Below the pieces are notes generated by a model, which saw nothing but the letters and a program-made list of their open reading frames with translations, was not told the DNA's origin and made no database searches. 64,000 bases of DNA, from contig NZ_JAHLPP010000004.1 in NCBI RefSeq assembly GCF_018917965.1, positions 62,001-126,000 of the forward strand, in the 5' to 3' direction. Origin of the DNA: Pseudoflavonifractor sp. MSJ-37 (GTDB taxonomy: Bacteria; Bacillota; Clostridia; Oscillospirales; Oscillospiraceae). Position numbers and translations under genes: made by a program. This document shows positions 1-8,165 of this stretch, piece after piece (within the stretch, counting starts at the first letter, position 1; each line of letters begins with the position of its first letter).

Positions 1-148
1 TCAGGAGGATGCCGGTGTCCGGGTCCTCCGCGGCGGCCTGGATGGCCCGTCGGGCGGGGCCGTCCTCCCGGACCACCACACCTTCGATCCCGGCCAGCCG
101 GAGGCCCACCAGTGTATCGGTGCTGTCGGTGATGACGAAATATCGCAT
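1..148 (-). CDS. V-type ATP synthase subunit F, partial
   Basis: The reading frame starts at the complementary ATG at 146-148 and runs off the left edge, so only the first 49 residues are visible. It opens MRYFVITDSTDTLVGLRLAG, with the small Rossmann-like start typical of V-type ATPase subunit F (NtpG), a central-stalk protein coupling the catalytic head to the membrane ring. It lies 17 bases downstream of the proteolipid gene on the same strand, as the last visible gene of the operon. Subunits E, A, B and D are expected beyond the edge. The assignment rests on the N-terminus plus operon position; the C-terminal half cannot be checked. Confidence 0.8.
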   Translation of the reverse strand, partial: MRYFVITDSTDTLVGLRLAGIEGVVVREDGPARRAIQAAAEDPDTGILL

Positions 149-165
149 AGGGACGCTCCTGCGGC

Positions 166-597
166 TCAGGAGAACAGGAGCAGGAGGGCCACGATCAGGC
201 CGTACAGGGCCACGCCCTCCGCCAGACCTACGAAGATCAGCGCCTTGCCGAAGGCCTTGTCGTTCTCCGAGATGGCGCCCAGCGCGGCAGAGGCGGAGGC
301 GGCTACGGCGATGCCGCCGCCGATGCCGGACAGGCCCACGGCCAGCGCCGCGCCGATGTACTTCAGGCCCTCAGCGATGCCAGCCGCCGCGGCTTCCGCG
401 GTCTCGGCGGGGACAGCGGCGGCGGAGGCGCTGCCCCCGATGCCCAGGGCGGCGGCCAGAGCCAGACAGAGGAAGAAGGAGGCGATGTTGGTCCCCAGGG
501 CCCGCTTGGCCCGGCGGCCGGTGTACCGGCGGATGCCGGCCAGGAACAGGGGGGAGAACATCGCCAGACTGGCGAACAGGACGATCAGATACTTCAT
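166..597 (-). CDS. V-type ATP synthase subunit K (proteolipid ring)
   Basis: A 143-residue membrane protein forming the rotor ring that carries H+ or Na+ in the V1Vo ATPase. The start at 597 (MKYLIVLF) is chosen because GGAGGT sits just upstream; a longer frame to 681 would overlap subunit I and lacks a good site. Segments near residues 4-22 and 35-55 look membrane-spanning, followed by an Ala-rich linker. The C-terminal half is a glycine-rich proteolipid hairpin (GLSGIGGGIAVAASASAALG, then VGLAEGVALYGLIVALLLL). The Glu in GLAEG is the expected ion-carrying carboxylate. The two N-terminal segments look much less like a canonical proteolipid hairpin than the C-terminal pair. It lies between subunits I and F. 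Confidence 0.88.
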   Translation of the reverse strand: MKYLIVLFASLAMFSPLFLAGIRRYTGRRAKRALGTNIASFFLCLALAAALGIGGSASAAAVPAETAEAAAAGIAEGLKYIGAALAVGLSGIGGGIAVAASASAALGAISENDKAFGKALIFVGLAEGVALYGLIVALLLLFS

Positions 598-616
598 GGA
601 AGGATACCTCCGATTC

Positions 617-2548
617 TCAGTTTCCGCTGTGCGCGTCGTAGTGGATCGTTTTGGGCTGGAAGGGCACGCCGCCGTCGGCATAGAAGCGGCCGAAGAGCTC
701 GTAGAACTCCAGACGGAGCACCTGGATGCCCACCAGGAGCCCCTCGAAGCCCATGACGAAGAGATTGCCCAGGATGATGACGATGGGATCTGATCCCGAC
801 CCGGCCAGCATCCGCACCACCATCATCAGGCCCACATGGGTGATGGCATAGGCGCCCACCCGCATGAAGGACAGCGTGTTGGTCAGATAAGAGAGCAGGG
901 TCTCGAAAAGTTCGAAGAAGCCGGTGCCCAGCACCTCAGAGAGCTTGACCTTCTTCCAGCCGGGATCTCCGGCGGCCAGAAGGGACAGGGGCTCCCGCAG
1001 AAGGATGCACAGCAGGGGGAACACCAGCACCGGGATCACATAGGCGGGGACGAAGAGGTCGACCTTCAGGACCAGTGTGGACACTGCCGCCGTGATGATC
1101 CCACCGTAGAACAGGATCCCGGCCGCGCCGTTGGGGCCGAAGAGGATCTTCTCGAAGTCATGCTGACGGACGCCGTTGATGATGTTCAGCACCATGGCCA
1201 GCAGGAGCATGGCCACGCCAAGCGCCACCGACAGGAGCAGGAGGAGCAGGACGTTGCTGGAGCCGGGGAGGAGCGTGCTCTCCTCCATGATCTTGAAGCC
1301 GGGCAGGATGTCCTCAAAGCCGAACACGCTTCCGTAGACGCACCCGAACAGAGCGCCGGAGAGGCCGCAGAGGGTGATGATGCCGCCCAGCCACATCTTT
1401 TTCCACTTGGTCAGCACCAGACCGATCAGGGCCAGGCCCAGACCCTGACCAAGATCGCCGAACATGATGCCGAAGAAGAGACAGTAGGTCAAAGCCATGA
1501 ACGAGGAAGGGTCCAGCTCGTGGTAGTCGGGCAGACCGTACATCTCCAGAAAGGGCCGAAACACCCGGCCAAGGAAGGAGTTCTTCAGCTTGGTGGGCGG
1601 CTTGACGCCGACGGGCAGGTCCTGGGGGGCGTCGGCCACGAAGGAGCAGTCCGGAAACTGGGCCAGCCGCTGTTCCAGCTCGGGCACAGCGTCCTCCGGC
1701 ATCCAACCAGTCAGGTAGAAGCTCTCTTTGGAGCAGGCGGCATACCGGCGCAGATCCCGCAGTCCGCTGTGATAACGGAGGGAGGAGCATACCGACTGGA
1801 GCTTTGGCTCTTCCTTGACGGCCAGGGCAGCCCGCTCGTCCTCGATGGACTGGAGGGCGTCCTCGGCTTTGGCGGCCAGAGAGGTGAACTCATCGATCGC
1901 CTGCCCGGGGGTGCCGTGGACCGTATGGTCCAGCCGGACCGCGGTGAAGTGGAGGGAGTTGAAGAGGGCGTCAGCCTTCTCCAGACCGTTCCGAGTGGTG
2001 AAGTAGATGCCGTATGCCCGGCGGGGACCCAGATCTGTGGGGACGAAGAAGAGGTCAGGCGCCTCCTCCAGAGAGGCCCGAAAGCTGTCATAGGTCTCCC
2101 GTGGGAGCCAGCCGTAGCGGAACCGGACGTACTCCAGATTCCAGAGCTGGCTCAGTTCGGTGGATAGGCTCCGCAGGTTCTCCAGCTCTCCGGCGATGGT
2201 CCGGTCTCCATCCATGAGCGCCTGCTGGCGGTCCCGGCGGGCATCCAGGTCGGATAGGGACTGGGCGAGGCTGTCCAGATAGGCGGTGACGGCCTCCAGA
2301 TTCGGCTTGCCCTCGAAGGGGGCATAGGCCGGGGACAGGTGCAGGGCGTCCAGCAGATCCTCCGCCCGGCGCAGGAGGGGGGCATAGGGGTCGGACCAGA
2401 CGAAGGGGCGCAGACGGCCCGCCCGATCCAGGATGGAGAGCGCGTGCTCCGGGTGGAACTCCCGGTCCAGGACACAGGCGGCGGCCAGCGGGTCGAACTG
2501 ACCGATCGGGCCGGTCAGTGTGACCAGCTTCATAGGGACGACAGACAT
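617..2548 (-). CDS. V-type ATP synthase subunit I (stator membrane subunit)
   Basis: At 643 residues this is the usual size for subunit I (NtpI), the membrane stator subunit forming the ion half-channels against the K ring. The N-terminal half (about residues 1-320) is hydrophilic and helical and would tether the peripheral stalks. The C-terminal half has several hydrophobic segments, with family-typical text such as GIMFGDLGQGLGLALIGLVL and LSYLTNTLSFMRVGAYAITH; the Arg in SFMRVGA is expected to face the rotor carboxylate. AAAGGAG lies 8 bases before the ATG at 2548; a second ATG five codons in is possible. It sits between subunits C and K. Confidence 0.93.
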   Translation of the reverse strand: MSVVPMKLVTLTGPIGQFDPLAAACVLDREFHPEHALSILDRAGRLRPFVWSDPYAPLLRRAEDLLDALHLSPAYAPFEGKPNLEAVTAYLDSLAQSLSDLDARRDRQQALMDGDRTIAGELENLRSLSTELSQLWNLEYVRFRYGWLPRETYDSFRASLEEAPDLFFVPTDLGPRRAYGIYFTTRNGLEKADALFNSLHFTAVRLDHTVHGTPGQAIDEFTSLAAKAEDALQSIEDERAALAVKEEPKLQSVCSSLRYHSGLRDLRRYAACSKESFYLTGWMPEDAVPELEQRLAQFPDCSFVADAPQDLPVGVKPPTKLKNSFLGRVFRPFLEMYGLPDYHELDPSSFMALTYCLFFGIMFGDLGQGLGLALIGLVLTKWKKMWLGGIITLCGLSGALFGCVYGSVFGFEDILPGFKIMEESTLLPGSSNVLLLLLLSVALGVAMLLLAMVLNIINGVRQHDFEKILFGPNGAAGILFYGGIITAAVSTLVLKVDLFVPAYVIPVLVFPLLCILLREPLSLLAAGDPGWKKVKLSEVLGTGFFELFETLLSYLTNTLSFMRVGAYAITHVGLMMVVRMLAGSGSDPIVIILGNLFVMGFEGLLVGIQVLRLEFYELFGRFYADGGVPFQPKTIHYDAHSGN

Positions 2549-2587
2549 CCGATCATCTCCTTTCGGGTGGACAGAGCCATCACGAGA

Positions 2588-3628
2588 TCACTCACCGAAG
2601 CACTCGGCGAGGGAAATATCATATGGGACGCCATATTTCACGGATTCGATCAGGCTCACCAGCGCGTGGAGCTCCAGCTCCTTCAGGCACAGATAAGCCA
2701 CTGCGGAACAGACGGATGGAGGGCCGGACATCAGGATCCGCCGCTCCAGCTGGCAGAAGGACCGGCGGCCGGCATCCTCCAGAGCCTCCACATCGGAGAC
2801 GCCGGCCGCCGCGGGATAGGGGCCGTCCCGGAGGAGGGCCAGAGCGGCGGACAGGTCAGGAGCGGCCCACAGAGCCCGCATCCACTCCGGACGGAGCTTG
2901 TACCGCAGCGGGAAGAGCACCGACATCGGGTCGATCTCTCCCGGGAAATAGGCCTTGAGCCGCAGGAGGGCGGTCAGATCGATCCAGTCGATCTGCTCGC
3001 CATAGGTGCGCAGGAGAGAGGAACGGACCTGGCCGCGGCTGAGCTTGTCGATGGTCCGGTAGATGTGAGAGAAGCACACCGTCCGCAGGAGGTGCTCCGC
3101 CGCAGTGTAGCTGGGAAGGGCGCCGGCCTCCCGGGGCTGGATCTGCCGGAGGGCGTCGGCATAGATGGTGTACGCCGCCGCCGCGGCCAGATCCTCGAAG
3201 CGGTCACAGCGGGCCAGCGCCTCGAGGTCCAGACGGCTCCCGGTGATGGAGGGAGGGAGGCCGGCCGGGGCGGACCGCCCGGACTTGAGCCTCCGGAGAG
3301 CGGAGAGGATGGCCCTCTGTTCCCGGAGCAGGATGGGGAAGGACAGGAGGGGCTCGTCCGCCCGGGGGACGAAGTGGAGGAGCTTCTGATAGTCGGTCCG
3401 GAGCTGGCTCCAGAGGGCCTGCTCCAGCTCCACCCGGCCGATGTAGATGCCGCCGGAGAGCTGAGCGGCGCTGGCCTGCCAGGCGGGATGGCTCTTGAGG
3501 TAGTCCAGCAGTTCCGCCTCGCTGTGGAGAGCGGCCATCCGCCGGAAGTCGGAGAGGCGCAGACGCCGGCCGTACATGGCCTTGGCTTTGGCGGACAGTG
3601 CGCCGTAGTCCATCAGGGCCCGGATCAT
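2588..3628 (-). CDS. V-type ATP synthase subunit C
   Basis: A 346-residue soluble protein of the AC39/subunit d family, which caps the proteolipid ring and docks the central stalk. It begins MIRALMDYGALSAKAKAMYG; the early YGALSAKAKAM stretch and several Tyr/Arg-rich helices fit family members of 330-350 residues. Its first four bases overlap the end of the subunit H/G gene (ATGA-type coupling at 3625-3628). The order H/G-C-I-K-F differs from the common order in which subunit C follows K and E. The family call is supported by size, operon and N-terminus; no catalytic residues are expected. Confidence 0.85.
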   Translation of the reverse strand: MIRALMDYGALSAKAKAMYGRRLRLSDFRRMAALHSEAELLDYLKSHPAWQASAAQLSGGIYIGRVELEQALWSQLRTDYQKLLHFVPRADEPLLSFPILLREQRAILSALRRLKSGRSAPAGLPPSITGSRLDLEALARCDRFEDLAAAAAYTIYADALRQIQPREAGALPSYTAAEHLLRTVCFSHIYRTIDKLSRGQVRSSLLRTYGEQIDWIDLTALLRLKAYFPGEIDPMSVLFPLRYKLRPEWMRALWAAPDLSAALALLRDGPYPAAAGVSDVEALEDAGRRSFCQLERRILMSGPPSVCSAVAYLCLKELELHALVSLIESVKYGVPYDISLAECFGE

Positions 3629-3948
3629 GGCGTACCGCCTGTGATCTTGGTGAAGAGGGCCTCGACCCAGGCGTCCCGGTCGGTCTCATAGGCACGCTCC
3701 AGAGCGGCCATGGACCGGGAGAGCCGCTGGTCCAGAGCGGCGATGGCCTTCTCGGCCCGCTGGGCTTCCTCGGCCTCCACCAGAGAGATCCGGCGGCGGG
3801 CCCGCTCCATGTAGCGGTCGTGGAGCTCCGCGCTCTCCCGGGCCAGGTCGGTCTCCAGAGAGGCCTCCTTCTCCTTCGCCTCTCTAGCCAGAGCGCTGGC
3901 CTGATGCTCGGCGGCCACGATACGCTCCACGAGATCGATGTATTCCAT
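3625..3948 (-). CDS. V-type ATP synthase peripheral-stalk subunit (H/G-like)
   Basis: A 107-residue, highly charged helical protein (MEYIDLVERIVAAEHQASAL, then long Glu/Arg/Ala stretches) that should form the coiled coil of the peripheral stalk. GGAGGG sits six bases before the ATG at 3946-3948; the longer frame upstream has no ribosome site. It is the first gene of the minus-strand ATPase operon and overlaps the subunit C start by four bases. Families of such stalk proteins are weakly conserved, so the call depends on composition, size and place. It could be named NtpF, AhaH or subunit G/H depending on convention. Confidence 0.75.
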   Translation of the reverse strand: MEYIDLVERIVAAEHQASALAREAKEKEASLETDLARESAELHDRYMERARRRISLVEAEEAQRAEKAIAALDQRLSRSMAALERAYETDRDAWVEALFTKITGGTP

Positions 3949-3995
3949 CCGGATCCCTCCGTCCTGTGTCAGTATCGTCCGCCGGAGCGGACGGA

Positions 3996-4013
3996 TGCTA
4001 TCCAATGATAGCA
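3996..4013 (-). promoter_or_regulatory. Possible extended -10 and inverted repeat before the V-ATPase operon
   Basis: On the minus strand TGC-TATCAT (TATCAT at 4005-4010) resembles an extended -10 without a clear -35. The same bases are part of a 7-bp inverted repeat, TGCTATC-CAAT-GATAGCA at 3996-4013. It lies about 50 bases upstream of the first ATPase gene. The site could be promoter, operator or chance. Confidence 0.3.
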
Positions 4014-4152
4014 CCCGCCGGAGGGGGTTTCTATTGGTATCTTGACGAAAAAGATGGGAATTTTTTCAACAGGATGCCTAAAAACAGACGAGCGTAACGG
4101 CACAGATCTGCGGACACGCTGGTCTGATCGGGAAAAGTTTGGCGAATGGCTC

Positions 4153-4181
4153 TTGCGGTCATATGGTGGAACCGTTATAAT
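4153..4181 (+). promoter_or_regulatory. Promoter for the Lrp-aminotransferase operon
   Basis: TTGCGG (4153-4158) and a perfect TATAAT (4176-4181) are separated by 17 bases. The predicted start near 4188 leaves a leader of about 74 bases before the ATG at 4262. The region is divergent from the V-ATPase operon. Confidence 0.7.
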
Positions 4182-4261
4182 GAACGAATAGCCAACAGAA
4201 GACCGTCCGCCTGTCTGGGACAGGGGACGTGAGATCCAAGACAAGAATGGAGGAGAACAGC

Positions 4262-4741
4262 ATGAAAAAATTGCTTCAGCTCCTGGAAGAGGACTGCACC
4301 CTCACGCACGAGCAGCTCGCCTCGCTGGCCGGCATGACGAACGAGGAAGTGGATAAGGCCATCAAGGAATATGAGGAGGACAAGACGATCCTGGGCTATC
4401 AGGCCATCATCGACTGGGACCGGGTGAAGCGGGAGGCCGTGACCGCCCTGATCGAGGTCAAGGTCATGCCCCAGCGCAACGACGGCTTCGACCGGATCGC
4501 CGAGCGGATCTATCAGTATGATGAGGTGGAGAGCATGTACCTCATGTCCGGCTCCTTCGACCTGACCGTCATCATCTCCGGCCGCAGTCTCCAGGATGTG
4601 GCCCAGTTCGTGGGCCAGCGTCTGGCCACCATCGACGGCGTCACCGGCACCGCCACCCATTTCATCCTGAAGAAATACAAAGAAAAACACCTGATCTTCG
4701 AGAAACCCGAGAAGCAGGAGAGGGAGCTGATCTTCTCATGA
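4262..4741 (+). CDS. Lrp/AsnC family transcriptional regulator
   Basis: A 159-residue protein with an N-terminal winged helix (about residues 1-55; LTHEQLASLAGMTNEEVDKA) and a C-terminal RAM-type ligand/oligomer domain (VTALIEVKVMPQRNDGFDRI, then a GSFDLTVIISG strand). The start at 4262 is preceded by GGAGG with 8-base spacing; an ATG at 4247 overlaps that site. The stop overlaps the ATG of the next gene (ATGA at 4738-4741), so it is translationally coupled to an aminotransferase. Such pairs usually mean control by an amino acid, but the ligand cannot be told from sequence. Confidence 0.9.
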   Translation: MKKLLQLLEEDCTLTHEQLASLAGMTNEEVDKAIKEYEEDKTILGYQAIIDWDRVKREAVTALIEVKVMPQRNDGFDRIAERIYQYDEVESMYLMSGSFDLTVIISGRSLQDVAQFVGQRLATIDGVTGTATHFILKKYKEKHLIFEKPEKQERELIFS

Positions 4742-5928
4742 ATTATGATGATATCCTCTGTCAACGGATCCAGGGCGTGAAGCCCTCCGGTATCCGCAAG
4801 TTCTTCGACATCCTGGAGGAGATGAAGGACGCCATCTCTCTGGGCATCGGCGAGCCCGATTTCCAGACCCCCTGGCACATTCGTGACGCGGGCATCTACT
4901 CTCTGGAGAAGGGCTATACCAAGTATACCGCCAACGCCGGCATGGCCGAGCTCCGCCGGGAGATCGCCGCCTATCTGGAGCGGCGCTTCGACCTGCACTA
5001 CCGTTTCTCTGACCAGCTCCTGGTCACCGTGGGCGGCAGTGAGGGCATCGACCTGGCCATCCGCTGTCTGACGGACCCCGGCGACGAGATCGTCGTGCCT
5101 GTGCCCTCCTTCGTGTGCTACGGCCCTCTAATCGAGATGGCCGGCGGCAAGCCCGTCTATCTGGAGCTGAAGGCAGACAATGAGTTCCGGATCAGCCCGG
5201 AGCAGCTCAAGAGCGTCATCACCGACAGGACCAAGGCGGTGGTCCTGCCCTTCCCCTCCAACCCCACTGGCGGCATCATGGAGCGTGCGGACCTGGAGGC
5301 CCTAGTGCCGGTCCTGAAGGACACCAACATCATGCTCCTCTCCGATGAGATCTACGCGGAGCTCACCTATGGCCAGCACCATGTGTCCCCGGCCAACATC
5401 CCAGAGCTCCACGACCGGACCATCGTGATCAACGGCTTCTCCAAGGCCTACTCCATGACGGGCTGGCGTCTGGGCTATGCCGCGGGTCCCAAGGAGATCA
5501 TCGCCCAGATGACCAAGCTCCACCAGTTCGGCATCATGTCCGCCCCCACGATGAGCCAGTATGCTGCCATCGAGGCCATGCGAAACGGCGATGAGGACAT
5601 CGAGAAGATGCGGGACGAGTACGACGGCCGCCGACGCTATCTGGTGGAGGGCCTGCGTCGGATCGGCCTGGAATGCTTCGAGCCCAAGGGCGCCTTCTAT
5701 GTGTTCCCCTGCATCAGATCCACCGGCCTGTCCTCCGATGAGTTCTGCGAGCGTTTCCTGCTGGAGGAGAAGGTGGCGGTGATCTCCGGCGCGGCCTTCG
5801 GACCCGGCGGCGAGGGCTTCGTGCGCTGCTGCTACGCCGCGTCCATGAAGGACCTGGCCGAGGCCCTGACCCGTATGGACAATTTCCTCACCAACCTGCG
5901 CAAGAAGCAGGGCAAGGCCGGGGACTGA
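4738..5928 (+). CDS. PLP-dependent class I/II aminotransferase
   Basis: A 396-residue fold-type I aminotransferase. Visible motifs are SNPTGG (substrate/PLP-phosphate region), DEIYAELTYG (Asp contacting the pyridine nitrogen) and the Schiff-base block GFSKAYSMTGWRLGY, whose Lys binds PLP. The C-terminal FVRCCYAAS region holds the Arg expected to bind the substrate carboxylate. Length and motifs match the aspartate/aromatic aminotransferase-like group including PatA; the amino donor is unresolved. It is coupled to the upstream Lrp regulator and followed after 27 bases by a DUF1015 gene, so the three are probably one transcript. Confidence 0.92.
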   Translation: MNYDDILCQRIQGVKPSGIRKFFDILEEMKDAISLGIGEPDFQTPWHIRDAGIYSLEKGYTKYTANAGMAELRREIAAYLERRFDLHYRFSDQLLVTVGGSEGIDLAIRCLTDPGDEIVVPVPSFVCYGPLIEMAGGKPVYLELKADNEFRISPEQLKSVITDRTKAVVLPFPSNPTGGIMERADLEALVPVLKDTNIMLLSDEIYAELTYGQHHVSPANIPELHDRTIVINGFSKAYSMTGWRLGYAAGPKEIIAQMTKLHQFGIMSAPTMSQYAAIEAMRNGDEDIEKMRDEYDGRRRYLVEGLRRIGLECFEPKGAFYVFPCIRSTGLSSDEFCERFLLEEKVAVISGAAFGPGGEGFVRCCYAASMKDLAEALTRMDNFLTNLRKKQGKAGD

Positions 5929-5955
5929 GCGAACAAGGATCGGGAGGGATGCCCC

Positions 5956-7230
5956 ATGACAGCCGACTTCAGTGGACTCGTATTCACCCCTGCGGATATC
6001 CTGCTCCCCCGGGAGTGCGACTATCAGAAGTGGGCCGTGGTGGCCTGCGATCAATATACCTCTCAGCCGGAGTACTGGCAGAGGGTGTCGGACTTCGTGG
6101 GGGGCGCGCCCTCCACGCTCCGGCTCATCCTGCCGGAGAGCTGTCTGGACGGCCCCAGCGTGGAGACCGATATCGTGGAGGTCAACAACACCATGACCCA
6201 CTATCTGCGGGAGGACCGCTTCCGTACGCTGGAGGGGGCCATGGTCTATGTGGAGCGGGGCCTGAGCAATGGCAGGACCCGCCGGGGCCTGATCGGCAAG
6301 GTGGACCTGGAGGCCTATGACTATGAGCCAGGATCCTCCGCTCCGGTGCGGGCCACGGAGGGCGTGGTGCTCTCCCGGATCCCGCCCCGGGTGGCGGTGC
6401 GGAAGAACGCGCCGCTGGAGCTCCCTCACGCCATGCTCCTGATGGACGACCCGGAGGACCGCCTCATGGGCTTCCTGGCGGGCCGGACCGGGGAGATGGA
6501 GCTCCTGTACGATTTCGACCTGATGGAGGGCGGCGGTCGGATTCGGGGCTGGCGTCTGGGAGAGGCGGAGCTGGCGGAGACCGCCCGGCTCCTGCGGGCC
6601 ATCACCGCTCCGGAGACCTTCCGGGCCCGCTATGGCGGCGAAGACGATATCGCCCTGGCGGTGGGGGACGGCAACCACTCTCTGGCCACGGCCAAGGAGT
6701 GCTATGAGCGGCAGAAGCGTCATCTGCCGCCGGAGCAGTGGGACCATATCCTCTCCCGGTACGCGCTGGTGGAGCTGACCAGCCTCCAGGACGAGAGCCT
6801 GGAGTTCGAGCCGGTCCACCGGGTGCTCTTCGGCGTGGAGCCCAGCGAGGTGCTGGCCGCGCTGGCGCGCTATTATCCCGGAGCCCACTACGGCGAGGGG
6901 GAGGGCCATGTGCTCCGCTATGTCCACGCCGGAGGCGAGGGCTGCGTCACCGTGCCCCATCCCGCCTCTGAACTGGAGGCGGGGACCCTCCAGCCCTTCC
7001 TGGACGACTATGTCCAGCACGCAGGCGGTCGGATCGACTATATCCACGGCACCGAGGTGGCCCGGCGTCTGGCCGCCCGTCCGGGGGATCTGGCGTTCCT
7101 CATGCCGGCGCTGGACAAGACGAGGCTCCTCCCGGCGGTGCTCCATGACGGAGCTCTGCCCCGCAAGACCTTCTCTATGGGAGAGGCCCAGGACAAGCGC
7201 TTCTATCTGGAAGCGCGGAAGATCCGCTGA
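5956..7230 (+). CDS. DUF1015 family protein
   Basis: A 424-residue protein matching the DUF1015 (COG4198) family in text and length: FTPADILLPRECDYQKWAVV near the start, NNTMTHYLREDRFR, DGNHSLATAKECYERQ in the middle, and a C-terminal PRKTFSMGEAQDKRFYL. The conserved DGNHS stretch marks the family core. Its biochemical role is not established; members often lie near amino-acid genes, as here behind an aminotransferase. GGGAGGG precedes the ATG at 5956. The stop is 14 bases from ispE, so it may be co-transcribed with it. Confidence 0.88.
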   Translation: MTADFSGLVFTPADILLPRECDYQKWAVVACDQYTSQPEYWQRVSDFVGGAPSTLRLILPESCLDGPSVETDIVEVNNTMTHYLREDRFRTLEGAMVYVERGLSNGRTRRGLIGKVDLEAYDYEPGSSAPVRATEGVVLSRIPPRVAVRKNAPLELPHAMLLMDDPEDRLMGFLAGRTGEMELLYDFDLMEGGGRIRGWRLGEAELAETARLLRAITAPETFRARYGGEDDIALAVGDGNHSLATAKECYERQKRHLPPEQWDHILSRYALVELTSLQDESLEFEPVHRVLFGVEPSEVLAALARYYPGAHYGEGEGHVLRYVHAGGEGCVTVPHPASELEAGTLQPFLDDYVQHAGGRIDYIHGTEVARRLAARPGDLAFLMPALDKTRLLPAVLHDGALPRKTFSMGEAQDKRFYLEARKIR

Positions 7231-7244
7231 GAGGAGGCGTCTGG

Positions 7245-8108
7245 ATGACACCGATCGTGACGGAAGCCAGGGCCAAGCTGAACCTGACTTTGGATGTACT
7301 GGGCCGGCGGGAGGACGGCTACCATGACCTGTGCATGGTCATGCAGTCCGTGGCCCTGTGCGATACTGTGACCATCGAGCGGGAGGAGGGCGGCAAGGGC
7401 ATCAAGGTCCGCTCGGATCTGGATTTCCTGCCATCCGGCAGGAACAATCTGGCCGCCGCCGCCGCCATCCGCCTCTGCGACGAGGCGTGGCGGGACAGCG
7501 ACGGTCTGCGGATCCGGCTGGACAAGGCCATCCCGGTCTGCGCCGGCATGGGCGGCGGGAGCTCGGATGCCGCCGCCGTCCTGCGTGCCCTGAACGAGGC
7601 GTGGAAGCTGGGGTATCCCCGGGAGAGGCTGGCCGAGATCGGGGCCGATGTGGGCTCCGATGTGCCCTACTGCGTGCTGGGCGGCACCGCGCTGGCCGAG
7701 GGCCGGGGCGAGCGCCTGACCCCTCTGCCTGCTCTGCCCTGGTGCTTCGTGGTGATCTGCAAGCCCCATTTCAGCATCTCCACCCCGGAGCTCTTCGAGC
7801 GGATCGACGGGATGAAGATCAGCTGTCACCCCGACACCAAGGGGATGCTCAAGGCCCTGGAGCGGGGGGATGTGCTGGGCGTGGCCCGACGGATGTACAA
7901 CGTGTTCGAGGACGTCCTGCCCCGGAACCAGGGGAGCACGGTGGCGGAGATCAAAGATATCCTGCTCCAGCACGGGGCGCTGGGCGCCTGCATGAGCGGC
8001 ACCGGTCCCACTGTGTTCGGCCTCTATGATGACATCGTGAAGGCGTGGAGGGCCTGCCACGCCCTGCGGAAGAGCTATGAGCAGACGTTCCTGACCGTGA
8101 CCGTATAA
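7245..8108 (+). CDS. ispE: 4-diphosphocytidyl-2-C-methyl-D-erythritol kinase
   Basis: A 287-residue GHMP kinase of the MEP isoprenoid pathway, which phosphorylates the 2-hydroxyl of CDP-methylerythritol with ATP. The N-terminal EARAKLNLTLDVLGRREDGY carries the substrate-binding Lys/Asn and the DGYH element, and PVCAGMGGGSSDAAAVLRAL is the glycine-rich ATP loop. GACMSGTGPTVFG near the C-terminus is the third GHMP motif. A strong terminator follows the stop within three bases. RBS is GAGAGGAGG upstream of the ATG. Confidence 0.97.
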   Translation: MTPIVTEARAKLNLTLDVLGRREDGYHDLCMVMQSVALCDTVTIEREEGGKGIKVRSDLDFLPSGRNNLAAAAAIRLCDEAWRDSDGLRIRLDKAIPVCAGMGGGSSDAAAVLRALNEAWKLGYPRERLAEIGADVGSDVPYCVLGGTALAEGRGERLTPLPALPWCFVVICKPHFSISTPELFERIDGMKISCHPDTKGMLKALERGDVLGVARRMYNVFEDVLPRNQGSTVAEIKDILLQHGALGACMSGTGPTVFGLYDDIVKAWRACHALRKSYEQTFLTVTV

Positions 8109-8110
8109 AA

Positions 8111-8147
8111 ATATCCACCGTTTCGACCGAAACGGTGGATATTTTTT
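8111..8147. terminator. Bidirectional intrinsic terminator (ispE / carboxypeptidase)
   Basis: A 14-bp stem (8111-8124 with 8129-8142) with a four-base loop, flanked by A-rich sequence on the left and a T run on the right. It can stop transcription from ispE and from the convergent carboxypeptidase gene. Confidence 0.92.
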
Positions 8148-8165
8148 GCGCCTATCAGGCTGTGG

